From positions 1 through 33,740 of the forward strand of contig JACKLL010000022.1 of the NCBI GenBank assembly GCA_024235935.1: 33,740 bases of DNA, written 5' to 3'. How positions within the stretch are numbered: the stretch's first letter is position 1; every line of letters begins with the position of its first letter. Shown here piece after piece: positions 24,627 to 33,222 of this stretch. This DNA comes from Rhodoferax sp. (GTDB taxonomy: Bacteria > Pseudomonadota > Gammaproteobacteria > Burkholderiales > Burkholderiaceae_C). The translations under genes and the position numbers were made by a program. The notes beneath the pieces were generated by a model, which was not told the DNA's origin, did not search any database, and saw only the letters and a program-made list of their open reading frames with translations.

Positions 24627-25798
24627 GCAGTTCTCTTCCATAGTTCGTCGCTGGCCATGCGTGCGCCTTCGGCCATGCTGGCCAGCTTGGCATAACAGAT
24701 CGGCGGATGAATCGCGCCAAATCCGGCAAAGGTACCAAACCCGCAATCGCTGGCGGCCATCACGCGGTCACGGCCCACGATGTTGGCATAGGTCAGCAGC
24801 CGCTGCGCCACCAGGCGCGGATGTTCGATGAAATTATTCACGGTGTCGAGCACGCCGGGCGCCAGGATCTTGTGGTCGGGAATGCGGTTTTCGCGGCCCG
24901 CCTTGGCCCAGACCTCCCATTCATGCGCATGGCGCGGGTTGGCGCCTTCGAACAGCACGGTGGCCGGCTTGGCGGACAGCACCACGTCGATGATCTTGTC
25001 CATGCCGATGTCGCGGTGGTGCGGGCCCTCGTAGTTGCCCCAGCACACATGCATGCGCACCCGCTCGGCAGGAATGTTGCGCAGCGCATGGTTGAGCGCC
25101 TCGACCTGCATGCGGGCGTTGCGCAGGAACTCGGCATCGTCGACGTCACGGAACTGGATATGCCGACCCATGGCCAGGTCGGGCGCATCGATCTGCAGGT
25201 CCAGCCCGGCCGCGACGATGGTCTCGTACTCGGTCGCCATCGCGTCGGCCAGCGCCTGCAGATACTGTTCGCGGCTGGCGTAGTACTTGTTCGGCTGGAA
25301 CACCGCGATCACACCGGGCGAGGCGCTGTTCATGAACGCGCGCACCGGTGGCTGTCCGGGCTGCGCCACCCGGACACAGGCTGCCTTCAGGTTGGCGATG
25401 TCCTGGTGCAGCGCCGACAAGTCCTTGACCGCAATCGGCCCGGTGCAGATCGGCCGGTGGTACTTCGGTGTCGCACCCAGCCTGGCCAGCCGCTCCTTGA
25501 ACTCCGGATAGTCGTCCAGGTCCAGCGGCACCGCCCGCGGCATCTCGCCCAGCTCGAAGCCGGTCAGCCGGTGCCGGATATAGGTCGCGTACGAGATCTT
25601 GCTCATCTCGCCGTCGCTGACCACGTCCACCTGCGCCTGCACCTGGCGCGCGACAACGTCGTTCACCTCGGACTGCATCACCGTGTCGAACTGCGCGGCA
25701 TCGTAGTTCAGCCCGCTGTCCTGCGCGAACAACTGCGTCACTACCCGCTCCGGGCGCGGCAGGCTGCCGACATGGGTCGTCAGGATGCGATCTGCCAT
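24623..25798 (-). CDS. MetE-like cobalamin-independent zinc methyltransferase family protein
   Basis: A 391-residue single-barrel protein related to the C-terminal half of MetE and to coenzyme M/alkyl transferases (COG0620 type). The zinc and thiol ligands are retained: His250 and Cys252 in HVCWGNYEG, Glu284 in LFEGANPRH, and Cys352 in SDCGFGTF. It begins ILTTHVGSLPRP, as usual for the group. True methionine synthase has two barrels (about 750 residues); this short form lacks the first. Placed between a bicupin and an aldolase in a sugar-transport operon, it more likely moves a methyl or alkyl group from or to the catabolic substrate than makes methionine; that is inference. AAGGAG lies before the ATG at 25798. 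Confidence 0.92.
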   Translation of the reverse strand: MADRILTTHVGSLPRPERVVTQLFAQDSGLNYDAAQFDTVMQSEVNDVVARQVQAQVDVVSDGEMSKISYATYIRHRLTGFELGEMPRAVPLDLDDYPEFKERLARLGATPKYHRPICTGPIAVKDLSALHQDIANLKAACVRVAQPGQPPVRAFMNSASPGVIAVFQPNKYYASREQYLQALADAMATEYETIVAAGLDLQIDAPDLAMGRHIQFRDVDDAEFLRNARMQVEALNHALRNIPAERVRMHVCWGNYEGPHHRDIGMDKIIDVVLSAKPATVLFEGANPRHAHEWEVWAKAGRENRIPDHKILAPGVLDTVNNFIEHPRLVAQRLLTYANIVGRDRVMAASDCGFGTFAGFGAIHPPICYAKLASMAEGARMASDELWKRTA

Positions 25799-25838
25799 GG
25801 GTATCTCCTTCTGTGGGACAAGGGCTTCGGGCGCGAAC

Positions 25839-26975
25839 TCAGCGTTGCGAGCGGTCGACGAAGTTCTTCGGCGCGACATAGCCATTGGCGTCGATCGCCC
25901 GATTGGCGCTGCCTGCGGCCTGTACCACCGCATCGTCCCAGACCAGGTTCTTGCGATGGTCACCCGGCGTCATGACCAGCACCACGGCCTCGTCCTTGCC
26001 GGTGTTGCGGTAGCTGCGCCAGGCGTCGGCCGGCATGGCATAGCTGTCCCAGCCCTGGTCGGAGCCCCGCGCGGCGATCGTGACCGGCGCACCGGCGCCG
26101 TCGATCGTGATGTCCACCTGCCCGCGATACACCACCAGCACCTGCTTGTCGGACAGGCAGTGGCGCGACATGCCGCCGCCCGCGGGCAGGCGCAGCCATT
26201 CGATCGAAAAGCCGTGGGCGTTCTGCACCGGCGCCAGGTGGTTGCGGTCCTGGCTCATGCCCAGGCCGATCGCCGGCGCGATCGCTCCGCCGCAACCCGG
26301 CAGGCTGCTGTCGAGCAAGGCGTCGGTGGACCAGTCGAGGTCCGCGAAGCGGATCACGCGCCTGGCCATCTGCTCGGGCGTCCACTTGCGCAGCGCCGCA
26401 ATCTCCTGCGGCGTCATCGGGCGCAGCCGCTGCTCGCCCTCGTTCCATGTCTGGCCGAGTTGCTCGTCGATGATGCGGTAGTCCTCCGTCAGGTGCACCC
26501 CTTGCTGGCGCGCGGCCTCCAGCGTCCACGGGCCCCACAGAATGCCGCCGGTGTCGTCGCGCCCCAGCGCCGTGAACATGAAGGCGTCGTCCGGGCCCTG
26601 GCTCTGGAAGCCCCGGTAGATCCAGGTCGGCACCGTGAAGATGTCGCCCTCGCCGATCTCGGCCTTGAGCGGATCGGGATCGAAGCCCCAATGCATCTGC
26701 CAGCGGCCCTTGGTGCAGATGAACACCTCGGCCGTGAAATGCATGTGTGGTGGATTCGTCGTGCCTGCGGGCATGGACACGCCGCCGACCTGGAAGCCGT
26801 GCTTCTCGCGCAGGCTGACCGGCTGGTTCGGGTTCTGCGACACGCCCGGGCCGATCAGCGCATAGTTTTTCTTCGGCGCGCAGCCGGGAATACGGTAGTC
26901 GATGAACGCCTCGGTGCTGTAGCGCAGGGTGTCGAACGGAATGAAGCGTTGGCGGATCTGTTCTTCGGTGAGCAT
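25839..26975 (-). CDS. Two-domain cupin protein (bicupin)
   Basis: A 378-residue protein with two cupin folds. The first (about 55-140) has PHMHFTAEVFICTKG with His77, His79 and Glu83 in the metal-motif positions, but the usual later histidine is replaced in VPTWIYRGF. The second (about 245-345) has only one candidate histidine in SRHCLSDKQVLVVYRG, again with Arg in the later motif (AWRSYRN). So the first domain may bind a metal through three residues and the second may be structural. Bicupins include ring-cleaving dioxygenases, isomerases and decarboxylases. The gene lies 47 bases after the alpha/beta hydrolase and 40 before the MetE-like gene, within the operon. The start is the ATG at 26975 with AGGA upstream. 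Confidence 0.85.
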   Translation of the reverse strand: MLTEEQIRQRFIPFDTLRYSTEAFIDYRIPGCAPKKNYALIGPGVSQNPNQPVSLREKHGFQVGGVSMPAGTTNPPHMHFTAEVFICTKGRWQMHWGFDPDPLKAEIGEGDIFTVPTWIYRGFQSQGPDDAFMFTALGRDDTGGILWGPWTLEAARQQGVHLTEDYRIIDEQLGQTWNEGEQRLRPMTPQEIAALRKWTPEQMARRVIRFADLDWSTDALLDSSLPGCGGAIAPAIGLGMSQDRNHLAPVQNAHGFSIEWLRLPAGGGMSRHCLSDKQVLVVYRGQVDITIDGAGAPVTIAARGSDQGWDSYAMPADAWRSYRNTGKDEAVVLVMTPGDHRKNLVWDDAVVQAAGSANRAIDANGYVAPKNFVDRSQR

Positions 26976-27022
26976 GAAAATGTCCTGTCGGAAGTGCGGA
27001 AAGAAAACGGGTGGATCGGGTA

Positions 27023-27787
27023 TCAGCGGGACGGTGGCGGCATCGCCCCCGCCGGGTCGCGCGCCAGCCAGTGGCGCAATGCGGCGCTGAGCCGGGCCGG
27101 TGCCTCCAGCGGCACGAAATGGCCCACGCGCGGCAGCTCCAGCCATTGCGCGCGTGGCTGCACCTGCGCCATCACACGCTGCATCGCGGGTGTGCACAGG
27201 CGGTCCTTGGCGCCGCTGACCAGCAGCACGGGGCCCGCAAAGCCGGCCAGCGCCTGTCGGCCGTCGGCGCGCGAGGCCGCCCAGGCGAACTCCGCGAAGG
27301 CCGATTTGCGATCGGTGCGCAGCGCCATGTCATGGACGAGCCCGGCATGCCGCTGGCGCTTCTGTTCATGGTGAAAGTAGCCGGGCTTGACATGCCGAGC
27401 GACGGCTGCCGGACCCCAGGCACGCCACATCTTCCACAGCCAGGCGCTCTTGCGCCGCCCGGCCGCGCTGGCGCCGTGTGCATTGCTGGCCACCATGGCC
27501 AGCCGCTCGATCCGGTCCGGCGCCTTGCGCAACAGTTCCAGCGCCCACAGCCCTCCGAGCGAGAAGCCGACGATGGAGAAGCGTTGCGGCAGGCGCGCCA
27601 GCAGCGCCTCGGCCCAGTCATGGACCCGACCCAGTTCGTCGTAGCCGACCATGCGCACATCGGCGATGCCGCGCAATGCGCGCCTCTGGTGCGCAAAGAT
27701 GCGCCCGTCGCACAAGGTGCCGGGAATCATCACCAGGCACGGAAGCGCACTCTGCGCCGCACCGGGAACACGCTGCGGACTAAGCAC
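27023..27787 (-). CDS. Alpha/beta hydrolase
   Basis: A protein of about 254 residues with the alpha/beta-hydrolase layout: the oxyanion segment VMIPGTLCDGR, the nucleophile elbow GFSLGGLWAL, the acid in LVSGAKDRLC and the histidine in RVGHFVPLE. It should cleave an ester, lactone or similar bond; the sequence is closest in style to BioH/3-oxoadipate-enol-lactonase-type enzymes. A GTG at 27787, overlapping the stop of the ATPase gene by 8 bases, is preferred; an ATG at 27847 would overlap by 68. In the operon it follows the transporter genes, so it probably acts first on the imported compound. Confidence 0.9.
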   Translation of the reverse strand: MLSPQRVPGAAQSALPCLVMIPGTLCDGRIFAHQRRALRGIADVRMVGYDELGRVHDWAEALLARLPQRFSIVGFSLGGLWALELLRKAPDRIERLAMVASNAHGASAAGRRKSAWLWKMWRAWGPAAVARHVKPGYFHHEQKRQRHAGLVHDMALRTDRKSAFAEFAWAASRADGRQALAGFAGPVLLVSGAKDRLCTPAMQRVMAQVQPRAQWLELPRVGHFVPLEAPARLSAALRHWLARDPAGAMPPPSR

Positions 27788-28835
27788 GGATGCGCGCTCC
27801 CGTGGCCCGGTCGAACCAGTACAGGCGCTGTGGGTCGAAGCAGACACCGATGCGCTCTGCGGAGCGCAGCCGAAGGTCCTTCTGCGCCTTGATCGCCACC
27901 AGGGTGTGACCGATCATGACGGTCGCCATGGTGCAATCCCCCAGCAGTTCGAACGTGAACACGTCGGCCTGGAAGTGCGCCTCGTCCAGGTTGCCCAGCC
28001 GCATGTCCTCGGCGCGGGCCCCCAGCGTCAGCTCGCCATCGCGCGGCGCCGGCAGGCGGATCTGCATGCCGCCGGCGGCCTGCAGCATCGACCCTCGCGC
28101 CTCGACCGGCAGCAGGTTCATTGCCGGGCTGCCGATGAAGCCGGCGACGAAGCTGTCGGCCGGATCGTTGTAGATATCCTCCGGCGCCCCCAGTTGGCGG
28201 ATCACGCCGTCCTTCATGACGGCCACGCGGTGCGCCAGCGTCATCGCCTCGACCTGGTCATGGGTGACGTAGATCGTCGTGACCTTGAGGTCTTCGGCCA
28301 GGTGCTTGATCTGGGCACGCGCCAGCACCCGCAGCTTCGCATCCAGGTTGGACAGGGGCTCGTCCATCAGGAATACGCGCGGCGTGCGCACGATGCTGCG
28401 GGCCAGGGCGACCCGCTGGCGCTGGCCGCCGGAGAGTTCGCGCGGCATGCGTTTGAGAAACGGGCCGAGTTCCACCCGCTCGGCAGCCTTCGCCACGAGC
28501 CGATCGCGCTCCCCCGGCGCCACGCCCCGCAACTTGAGCGGGTAGGCGATGTTCTGCGCCACCGACATGTGCGGATAGAGGCCGTAGTTCTGAAACACCA
28601 TGGCCACGTCGCGCCCCTGGGTCGGCACCTCGTTCATGCGCTTGCCGTCGAATGCGACCTCGCCCAGCGTCGGATGCTCCAGACCCGCGACCATGCGCAT
28701 CGTGGTGGTTTTTCCGCATCCGGAGGGGCCGAGAAAGACCAGGAACTCCTGGTCCGCGATGTCCAGGTTCAGGTCCTTGACGATGCGCACGGGGCCGAAG
28801 GACTTGTCGATATGGGACAGGGAGATGACAGTCAT
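27780..28835 (-). CDS. ABC transporter ATP-binding protein, MalK/UgpC type
   Basis: A 351-residue ATPase that powers a carbohydrate-type importer at the inner membrane. Visible are Walker A (GPSGCGKTTT), the Q-loop (VFQNYGLYPHMSV), signature LSGGQRQRVALARS, Walker B (RVFLMDEPLSNLD) and the switch histidine (YVTHDQVEAM). After about residue 235 comes the TOBE/regulatory domain typical of MalK and UgpC, with FVAGFIGSPAMNLLP. It sits between the second permease gene (33 bases) and the alpha/beta hydrolase (8-base overlap), within one operon. Family members of this subtype carry di- and oligosaccharides, polyols or glycerol phosphates; the substrate here is not known. Confidence 0.97.
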   Translation of the reverse strand: MTVISLSHIDKSFGPVRIVKDLNLDIADQEFLVFLGPSGCGKTTTMRMVAGLEHPTLGEVAFDGKRMNEVPTQGRDVAMVFQNYGLYPHMSVAQNIAYPLKLRGVAPGERDRLVAKAAERVELGPFLKRMPRELSGGQRQRVALARSIVRTPRVFLMDEPLSNLDAKLRVLARAQIKHLAEDLKVTTIYVTHDQVEAMTLAHRVAVMKDGVIRQLGAPEDIYNDPADSFVAGFIGSPAMNLLPVEARGSMLQAAGGMQIRLPAPRDGELTLGARAEDMRLGNLDEAHFQADVFTFELLGDCTMATVMIGHTLVAIKAQKDLRLRSAERIGVCFDPQRLYWFDRATGARIRA

Positions 28836-28868
28836 GGTGGTGTGTGGAATAGTGGGTGTGGTCCGCGC

Positions 28869-29738
28869 TCAGCGCACGGAACCCGCGGTGAGGCTGCCGA
28901 CGAACTGCTTTTGCACCAGCAGCGAGATCAGGAACATCGGGGCGGTGATGAGAACGCCACCGGCCGCCATCAGTTCCCAGAGGTCGCCGCGCTCGGTGCG
29001 AAAGCCGATCAGTCCGATCGGCAGCGTCAGAGCGTGCTGCTTGCCGATGATCAAGGCGAACAGGAACTCGTTCCAGGTCAGCGTGAAGCTGAACACTGCC
29101 GCCGTGATGATGCCCGGCAGCGCGGTCGGGACCACGATCTCCCAGATCACGCGCGAACGCGGCGCGCCGTCGACCATGGCCGACTCCTCGATCTCCATCG
29201 GCACTGCGTCGATGAATCCCTTGATCATCCAGACCGCATAGGGCAACACGATGGACAGGTTCACCAGCACCAGGGCGGTGCGGGTGTCCAGCATGCCGGC
29301 CTCCTTGAACATCAGGAAATACGGCAGTACCACGACAGCCGCAGGTATGAACTGGGATGCGATCACGATCAGGAAGATCGTCTGCTTGAACCGGAAGTCG
29401 AAGCGCGAGAACGCGTAGGCCGCCATCGTGGCCATGGGCATTGCGAGCAACACGGTGCCACCTGCCACGGCCAGGCTGTTGACGACCTTCGAGCCCAGGT
29501 TCCAGGGTTCGCGGAACACCGTCAGCATGTTCTCGAAGGTGGGCGTGAACCACAGCGCAGACGAGATCGAATAGACGTCGCGCGGGGTCTTGAACGCGGT
29601 CAGGAAGATCCATGCGATCGGCAGAAGAATGGCACCGATGAGTACCATCACTGCCAGCTGGCGCACCCAGTTCACCGTGCGCTCGCCGGCCGACGCCTGG
29701 TATCCCGGCATGGCCGCCGTACTGAGGCTTGCTGTCAT
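28869..29738 (-). CDS. ABC transporter permease, MalG type
   Basis: A 289-residue inner-membrane protein with six predicted transmembrane helices, the first at about residues 27-47. The conserved coupling loop EESAMVDGAPRSRVIWEIVVPTALPG, near residue 200, docks to the ATPase, and the CUT1-type N terminus ends FLTAFKTPRDVYS. It pairs with the upstream permease to form the channel. Its ATG at 29738 overlaps the stop of the other permease as ATGA. Confidence 0.96.
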   Translation of the reverse strand: MTASLSTAAMPGYQASAGERTVNWVRQLAVMVLIGAILLPIAWIFLTAFKTPRDVYSISSALWFTPTFENMLTVFREPWNLGSKVVNSLAVAGGTVLLAMPMATMAAYAFSRFDFRFKQTIFLIVIASQFIPAAVVVLPYFLMFKEAGMLDTRTALVLVNLSIVLPYAVWMIKGFIDAVPMEIEESAMVDGAPRSRVIWEIVVPTALPGIITAAVFSFTLTWNEFLFALIIGKQHALTLPIGLIGFRTERGDLWELMAAGGVLITAPMFLISLLVQKQFVGSLTAGSVR

Positions 29739-30613
29739 TTCTTGAATACCAGTCGAAGGTAGAAGCCGGACGTGACCAGCAGGACGGCGGTCAGGATGTA
29801 GGCCGCGGCAGCGGCGTAACCCATGTTGTAGTAGTTGAAGGCGGTCTCGTAGACGAAATAGGCCAGCGTCTGCGTGCTGCGCCCGGGACCGCCATTGCTC
29901 AAGGTGTAGATGATGTCGAAGGCCTTGAGCGCGAACACGGTCTTGAGGACCAGCACGACACTGATCACCGGCAGCAACTGCGGCAGCGTCACGTCGCGAA
30001 AGACCGCCCATGCGGACGCGCCATCCACGCGCGCAGCCTCCTCGGTCTCCTTCGGGATCGAGGCCAGGCCGCCCAGCATGACCAGCGTCATGTAGGGCGC
30101 CCAGTGCCAGACATCGGCCGCAATCACCGCCACCATGGACAGCGTCGAGTCGGCCAGCCAGATCGTGTCGACCATGGACGGAAATGCCAGGCCGATGAGG
30201 TGGTGGACGATGCCGTATTCGCCATTGAGGAAGAAGCGGAACGAGATACCCACCAGGGCCGGACTCATGACGAATGGCAGGATCAGCAGCACACGGGCAA
30301 ACGTGTTGATGCGACCCGCCCGGTGCAGCAGCAACGCCGCGCCCAGCGCCACCAGCAGTGTCACCCCCACGTTGGAGACGACGAACACCGACGTGACCTT
30401 GACGGCCTCCAGGAAGTCGGGGTCGTCGGTCAGCAGATACCAGTAGTTCTCCAAGCCGACCCAGTCCCCCGGCGTGACGCTGCGCGCCAGCTTCCACTCC
30501 CGAAAACTCAGCAGAAACGAATAGCCGAGCGGGAACAAGGCCATCGCGGCAACAAAGAACAAGGCTGGTGCCAGCAGCAACCAGTGCACGGGAATGCGGC
30601 GCAACACGACCAC
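29735..30613 (-). CDS. ABC transporter permease, MalF/UgpA type
   Basis: A 292-residue inner-membrane protein with about six transmembrane helices, starting with LLLAPALFFVAAMALFPLGY, and the ATPase-coupling loop ETEEAARVDGASAWAVFRDVTLPQLLP near residue 190. It is the first permease of the transporter. The start is a GTG at 30613, supported by AAGGAG seven bases upstream; it begins 25 bases after the stop of the binding-protein gene. Confidence 0.96.
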   Translation of the reverse strand: MVVLRRIPVHWLLLAPALFFVAAMALFPLGYSFLLSFREWKLARSVTPGDWVGLENYWYLLTDDPDFLEAVKVTSVFVVSNVGVTLLVALGAALLLHRAGRINTFARVLLILPFVMSPALVGISFRFFLNGEYGIVHHLIGLAFPSMVDTIWLADSTLSMVAVIAADVWHWAPYMTLVMLGGLASIPKETEEAARVDGASAWAVFRDVTLPQLLPVISVVLVLKTVFALKAFDIIYTLSNGGPGRSTQTLAYFVYETAFNYYNMGYAAAAAYILTAVLLVTSGFYLRLVFKK

Positions 30614-30638
30614 AGACGGACTCCTTGTGCCGAGCGGG

Positions 30639-31952
30639 TCAGGAACGCAGCAAGCGGCGGGCGCGCGAGGCAGCCTCGTCCAGCGCCGGCTTGACCTGCG
30701 TCTTGCCCGTGGCCAGCTCGCTCATGGTCGCCTCCAGCAGGTCGCTGACCTGCGCCCACTGCGGGAACAGCGGTGTGCCCTTGGCACCCTTGAGTGCCTG
30801 GGCCCCGAACAGGTGCATGCCGCCGAAACGGCGGTTGACATCGCCGTCGAGCAGGTTGCGGGTCTGCACCGCAACCACTTCGTTCAGACTCGGATCCAGC
30901 AGTACCGAACGCTCGACCTCGGGTTGCGAGAGCCAGGTCAGGAACTCCATGGCCGCATCCTTCTTCTTGCTGTTCTTGTTGATGCCGTAGAACCAGGTAT
31001 TGGTATAGGTCGTGCTGTCCTTGCCCGGCATGCTGGGCAGCGGTGCGAAGCCGACCTGCTCGGGCTTGAGCGTGGAGGTCTTGGGATCGACCAGGCCGGC
31101 AAAGCGCCACCACCAGACCGGATACATCGCCACCTTGCCCTGGGCCATCGAATTCGCAGCGTCCGACTCGTTGAACGACGCCGACGCCGCCGGCGCAACC
31201 TTGTGCTTGAGCAGAACGTCGATGTAGGCCTGCGTCGCCGCGACGCCCTGGGGCGAATTGAATGCCGGCTGGCCCTTGGCATCGAGCAGGTCACCGCCCA
31301 TGCCCCACAGGTAGTTGAACCAGATCATCAGGTTCTGTGCGCCGGTCTTGCCGTAGTACATCGCAACACCGGACAGATCGGTCTTGGCCTGGATGGTCTT
31401 GCCGGTCTCGACCATCTCGTCCCAGGTTGCCGGTGGCTTGAGACCGAGCTTGGCAAACACATCCTTGCGATAGAACATCAGTTGCACATGGCCGCGGATC
31501 GGCATGCCCAGGATGTTCTTGCCATTGCCATTGCCGTCGCGCGAAGCGCGCAGGTGGGCATACGGATAGCGCTCGACCATGTCGATCTTCTTTTCGGCCA
31601 GGCGCGCGTTGATCGGGTCGAACAGGTTGTAGAGCGAGGGCCCCCAGACATCCATCACGCTGAGCAGGTCGTATTGCGAGCCCTGCGCGACCAGTTCGGC
31701 CGTCAGCTTCTCCCGCGTGCTGGCAAACGGCACGTACTGGTACTTGACCTTGATACCCGTCAGCGCCTCGAATTCGGGCAGCCGCGCCTCGTGCGCCTTG
31801 AACTGCGGCGCGACAACGGTCATCAGACTCAATTCCGTTCCGGCATAGGGTTTGCCGGGTTTCAGGTTGGCCGACGACTGGGCACGGACCCACGGCTGAA
31901 AACCCAGGCCCATGGTGGCGGCGCCGACTTGTAGCACATCACGTCTCTTCAT
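30639..31952 (-). CDS. Extracellular solute-binding protein, family 1 (carbohydrate type)
   Basis: A 437-residue periplasmic binding protein, first gene of the operon. The N terminus MKRRDVLQVGAATMGLGF...RAQ has a twin-arginine pair and a hydrophobic stretch, so it may use the Tat pathway. The mature part shows the family 1 features: FKAHEARLPEFEALTGIKVKYQYV near the start, the DVFAKLGLKPPATWDEM hinge region, and SMAQGKVAMYPVWWWRFAG, whose aromatic run is typical of sugar-binding sites. The start ATG at 31952 has GAGGGA upstream. It should define transporter specificity. A palindrome at 32010-32023 lies about 58 bases upstream. Confidence 0.95.
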   Translation of the reverse strand: MKRRDVLQVGAATMGLGFQPWVRAQSSANLKPGKPYAGTELSLMTVVAPQFKAHEARLPEFEALTGIKVKYQYVPFASTREKLTAELVAQGSQYDLLSVMDVWGPSLYNLFDPINARLAEKKIDMVERYPYAHLRASRDGNGNGKNILGMPIRGHVQLMFYRKDVFAKLGLKPPATWDEMVETGKTIQAKTDLSGVAMYYGKTGAQNLMIWFNYLWGMGGDLLDAKGQPAFNSPQGVAATQAYIDVLLKHKVAPAASASFNESDAANSMAQGKVAMYPVWWWRFAGLVDPKTSTLKPEQVGFAPLPSMPGKDSTTYTNTWFYGINKNSKKKDAAMEFLTWLSQPEVERSVLLDPSLNEVVAVQTRNLLDGDVNRRFGGMHLFGAQALKGAKGTPLFPQWAQVSDLLEATMSELATGKTQVKPALDEAASRARRLLRS

Positions 31953-31965
31953 GATTTGTCCCTCG

Positions 31966-31985
31966 TTGAATGAATAGGAATTCAA
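31966..31985 (-). promoter_or_regulatory. Inverted repeat in the leader of the binding-protein gene
   Basis: TTGAAT (31966-31971) and ATTCAA (31980-31985) are inverted repeats with eight bases between, just upstream of the GAGGGA ribosome binding site on the minus strand. Possibly a second regulator site or a leader hairpin. Confidence 0.3.
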
Positions 31986-32009
31986 TGGATCACTGAAATG
32001 TAGGCGTAT

Positions 32010-32023
32010 TGCATTCGAATGCA
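32010..32023. promoter_or_regulatory. Perfect 14-bp palindrome, candidate LacI-family operator
   Basis: TGCATTCGAATGCA reads the same on both strands and has a central CG, as LacI/GalR-family operators usually do. It lies in the 124-base region between the ABC operon (minus) and the LacI gene (plus), so one bound dimer could control both. Which of the two LacI paralogues binds it is not known. Confidence 0.65.
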
Positions 32024-32076
32024 GGAGAATGATCAATACAAATCAACGTTTACCCTGATATGAATTCGTTTTCACT

Positions 32077-33111
32077 ATGAGGCGCAAATTCAACATTCCC
32101 ACCTCCTACGACGTGGCTTCACGCGCCGGGGTGTCGCAGGCTGTGGTGTCGCGCGCGTTTCAGCCCGACGCGCCGATCGCGGCTGCCACCCGGGCCAGGG
32201 TGCTGGAGGCGGCGCGGGCATTGGGATACCAGCCCAATACCGTGGCGCGCAGCCTGATCACCAAGCGCTCGGGCCTGGTCGCGATCCTGATTTCGCAGGA
32301 CACCCAGCGGGAGACATCCGAGGTTCTCTTCTCGCTGAGCCTTGCGCTGCAACGCAACGGTTTTCAACCCCTGCTGTTCACGGTCGCCCAGGAATCCGAA
32401 GCAGACCTGGCGCTGGCACAGGCGACGGCCCACGGTGTCGATGCCGTCGTCTCCTGCCTGGAACTAACCGAGGCCGCCCTGGCACGGGCCTGGCAGCGTC
32501 CGTGCCCGGTGGTGATGTTCAACCGGGAAGCGCCGGTCGCCCTGGCGTCCAGTGTCGCCACCGACAATCGCGGCGCTTCGCGGCTGCTGGCGTCGCGCCT
32601 GTACGCGGCAGGCCACCGGCGCTTTGCCCTGGTTGGGGGCCCGCCCGATGCGCCGGTGGCGCGGCTGCGCGAGGCCGGGTTCTGTGGGCGGCTGGCGGAA
32701 CTCGGCGTCACGCAGGTGCAACAGTTCCAGGGCGACTACCACTACGAATCCGGGCATGCGGCCGGGCTGCAGTTGCTGCAGTCGCCGGACCCGGCCCTGC
32801 GCCCGGAAGTGATCTTCTGCGTCAACGACGCCATGGCACTGGGCGTGCTCGATGCCGCCCGCTTCGCACTGATGCTGCGGGTACCGCACGACGTGTCGAT
32901 CGTCGGCTTCGACAACATCCCGGCCGGACACCGGCCCGCCTACCAGCTGACGACCGTCAGCCAGCCCTTCGATGCGCTGGCCGAACAGGTCGGGATCGCG
33001 GTCTGCGCAAGGCTCGCAGACCATGGGACCTGCACCCGGACACAGTTGCCGGCTGAACTGGTCGAGCGCGCGTCCGCACAGTTGTTCCCGCGGGTCGCTC
33101 CTGTGATGTGA
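32077..33111 (+). CDS. LacI-family transcriptional regulator
   Basis: A 344-residue regulator. The LacI helix-turn-helix and hinge lie at about 8-65: TSYDVASRAGVSQAVVSRAF, then ARALGYQPNTVARSLITKRSG. The effector domain follows, a periplasmic-binding fold (from about 67, VAILISQD) with HVFxCxNDxMALG-like FCVNDAMALGVLDAARF and VSIVGFDNIPAG. It is transcribed away from the ABC operon and is its probable repressor, releasing DNA when the imported compound or a product binds. No clear ribosome binding site precedes the ATG at 32077, so a leaderless start is possible. Confidence 0.95.
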   Translation: MRRKFNIPTSYDVASRAGVSQAVVSRAFQPDAPIAAATRARVLEAARALGYQPNTVARSLITKRSGLVAILISQDTQRETSEVLFSLSLALQRNGFQPLLFTVAQESEADLALAQATAHGVDAVVSCLELTEAALARAWQRPCPVVMFNREAPVALASSVATDNRGASRLLASRLYAAGHRRFALVGGPPDAPVARLREAGFCGRLAELGVTQVQQFQGDYHYESGHAAGLQLLQSPDPALRPEVIFCVNDAMALGVLDAARFALMLRVPHDVSIVGFDNIPAGHRPAYQLTTVSQPFDALAEQVGIAVCARLADHGTCTRTQLPAELVERASAQLFPRVAPVM

Positions 33112-33222
33112 TGCACCGCACGTGAACGCGTTGCCGCGACCGTTGCATGCATCACCGACACAGGCGCCCTCCAACACCTGCGCCCGGCGGCGACGGCCGA
33201 CGATCACGTATGCTCGCGGATC

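Noticed and set aside
27651..29762. A 703-residue open frame on the plus strand opposite the transporter genes
   Set aside because: It lies antisense to the ATPase and permease genes, which have complete motifs; its composition is typical of a shadow frame.
33108..33155. Inverted repeat GTGATGCA/TGCATCAC after the first LacI gene
   Set aside because: Arms of 8 bp separated by 32 bases, one arm inside the coding end; could be chance, and no T-run supports a terminator.
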